A DNA stretch of 5,320 nucleotides from Microcaldota archaeon (GTDB taxonomy: Archaea; Micrarchaeota; Micrarchaeia; Micrarchaeales; Micrarchaeaceae): the NCBI GenBank assembly GCA_030039935.1, contig JASHUQ010000067.1:1-5320 (forward strand). Direction: 5' to 3'. How positions within the stretch are numbered: the first letter of the stretch is position 1; the number at the start of each line of letters is the position of its first letter. Positions 4,848-5,320 of the stretch are shown piece after piece. The notes under the pieces are model-generated. The model was not told the DNA's origin, made no database searches, and was given only the letters and a program-made list of their open reading frames with translations. The position numbers and the translations under genes were made by a program.

Positions 4848-5320
4848 ATGGCAGCAACAAATGACCAGCACTTTTTGGTTGATAAGAAAGCTATAGAGAT
4901 GATAGCAAGCGAAGCAAGCCTTAATACGAATGACTTTGTACTGGAAATAGGAGGGGGAACCGGAAGCATAAGCACAGAAATAGCAGGGCGATGCAAAAAG
5001 CTTGCAATAGTTGAAAAGGATGCAAGCCTTTGCAACATCCTCAAAAGCAAGTTCAAGAACAAACACAATGTCTCAGTGATTCATGGAGATATATTAAATG
5101 TCAAGATTCCTAAATTCAACAAGATAGTGTCAAGCACTCCATATTCAGTAATACAGCAGATTTTCATAAGGCTGATAAAAGAAAGAAGGCACAATTTCGA
5201 TTCCGCAGTGTTAGTTGTCTCGTATTCGTTTGCAAAGAAGATGGTTGCAACTCCCGACTCGGATTACTTTGGCGCAATATCGGCAATGCTCGGAGCATTT
5301 TACGATATGAAAGAGGTTTT
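4848..5320 (+). CDS. ksgA: KsgA/Dim1-like rRNA adenine dimethyltransferase (partial)
   Basis: The N-terminal 157 residues of a class I SAM-dependent methyltransferase; the frame is open to the right edge. KsgA/Dim1 enzymes dimethylate two adjacent adenines near the 3' end of small-subunit rRNA during ribosome assembly. Numbering from the upstream ATG at 4839, the family opening is NDQHFLVDKKAIEMI (8-22). The SAM-binding motif I is LEIGGGTG (35-42), IVEKD (57-61) holds the acidic ribose-binding residue, and HGDIL (82-86) follows. The catalytic motif, normally NLPY or NIPY, reads STPY at 99-102. The usual Q(K/R)E before the FAKKMVATP stretch is SYS at 128-130. Otherwise the match continues through ATPDSDYFGAISAML. 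Start 4848 is chosen from TATA spacing; 4839 would add three residues. It may be a divergent active enzyme or one with changed activity; the function is less sure than the family. Confidence 0.8.
   Translation, partial: MAATNDQHFLVDKKAIEMIASEASLNTNDFVLEIGGGTGSISTEIAGRCKKLAIVEKDASLCNILKSKFKNKHNVSVIHGDILNVKIPKFNKIVSSTPYSVIQQIFIRLIKERRHNFDSAVLVVSYSFAKKMVATPDSDYFGAISAMLGAFYDMKEV

Noticed and set aside
4820..5068. Minus-strand frames of 73-82 codons overlapping the ksgA-like gene.
   Set aside because: The plus strand encodes clear KsgA/Dim1 motifs here. The antisense frames have no recognisable features.

Overview
The window looks archaeal. It carries an ATP-dependent DNA ligase of the archaeal/eukaryotic type, a VirB11/FlaI-like secretion ATPase, an archaeal-style VapB/VapC pair, a histidine tRNA and the start of a KsgA/Dim1-like rRNA dimethyltransferase. 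Arginine is written almost entirely as AGA/AGG and isoleucine largely as ATA. AT-rich TATA-like boxes lie about 25 to 35 bases before several start codons without Shine-Dalgarno sites, which fits leaderless or nearly leaderless archaeal transcripts. The compact layout and divergent core proteins would suit a small-genome DPANN lineage such as Micrarchaeota, but that placement is inference.

Layout. Positions 1-124 hold no gene I can support, only an AT-rich promoter. The ligase (125-1894, +) is complete and has every nucleotidyltransferase motif. Its stop codon abuts the stop codon of a small winged-helix protein on the opposite strand (1895-2221, -). The 179-base divergent gap 2222-2400 holds TATA-like elements for both directions, plus a 19-base tandem repeat just before the ATPase gene. 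The ATPase (2401-3339, +) has a Walker A motif but altered catalytic boxes and only a short N-terminal part. Next come tRNA-His(GTG) at 3455-3527, vapB (3597-3824) and vapC (3821-4237), which overlap by four bases. A structured AT-rich gap follows, then an unrecognised 117-residue protein (4408-4761). The ksgA-like gene starts near 4848 and runs off the right edge.

How the parts fit. Ligase, tRNA-His and the methyltransferase are core information-processing genes. The vapBC pair and the orphan gene sit between the tRNA 3' end and a 9-base copy of it at 4809-4817, and use more CGN arginine codons than their neighbours. This block may be an accessory insertion, though no integrase is visible and the repeat is short. 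I found no CRISPR array, insertion sequence or clear multi-gene novel system. The oddest items are the altered catalytic motifs in the methyltransferase and ATPase, the unusual tRNA-His elbow, and repeats and alternative hairpins around the orphan gene.
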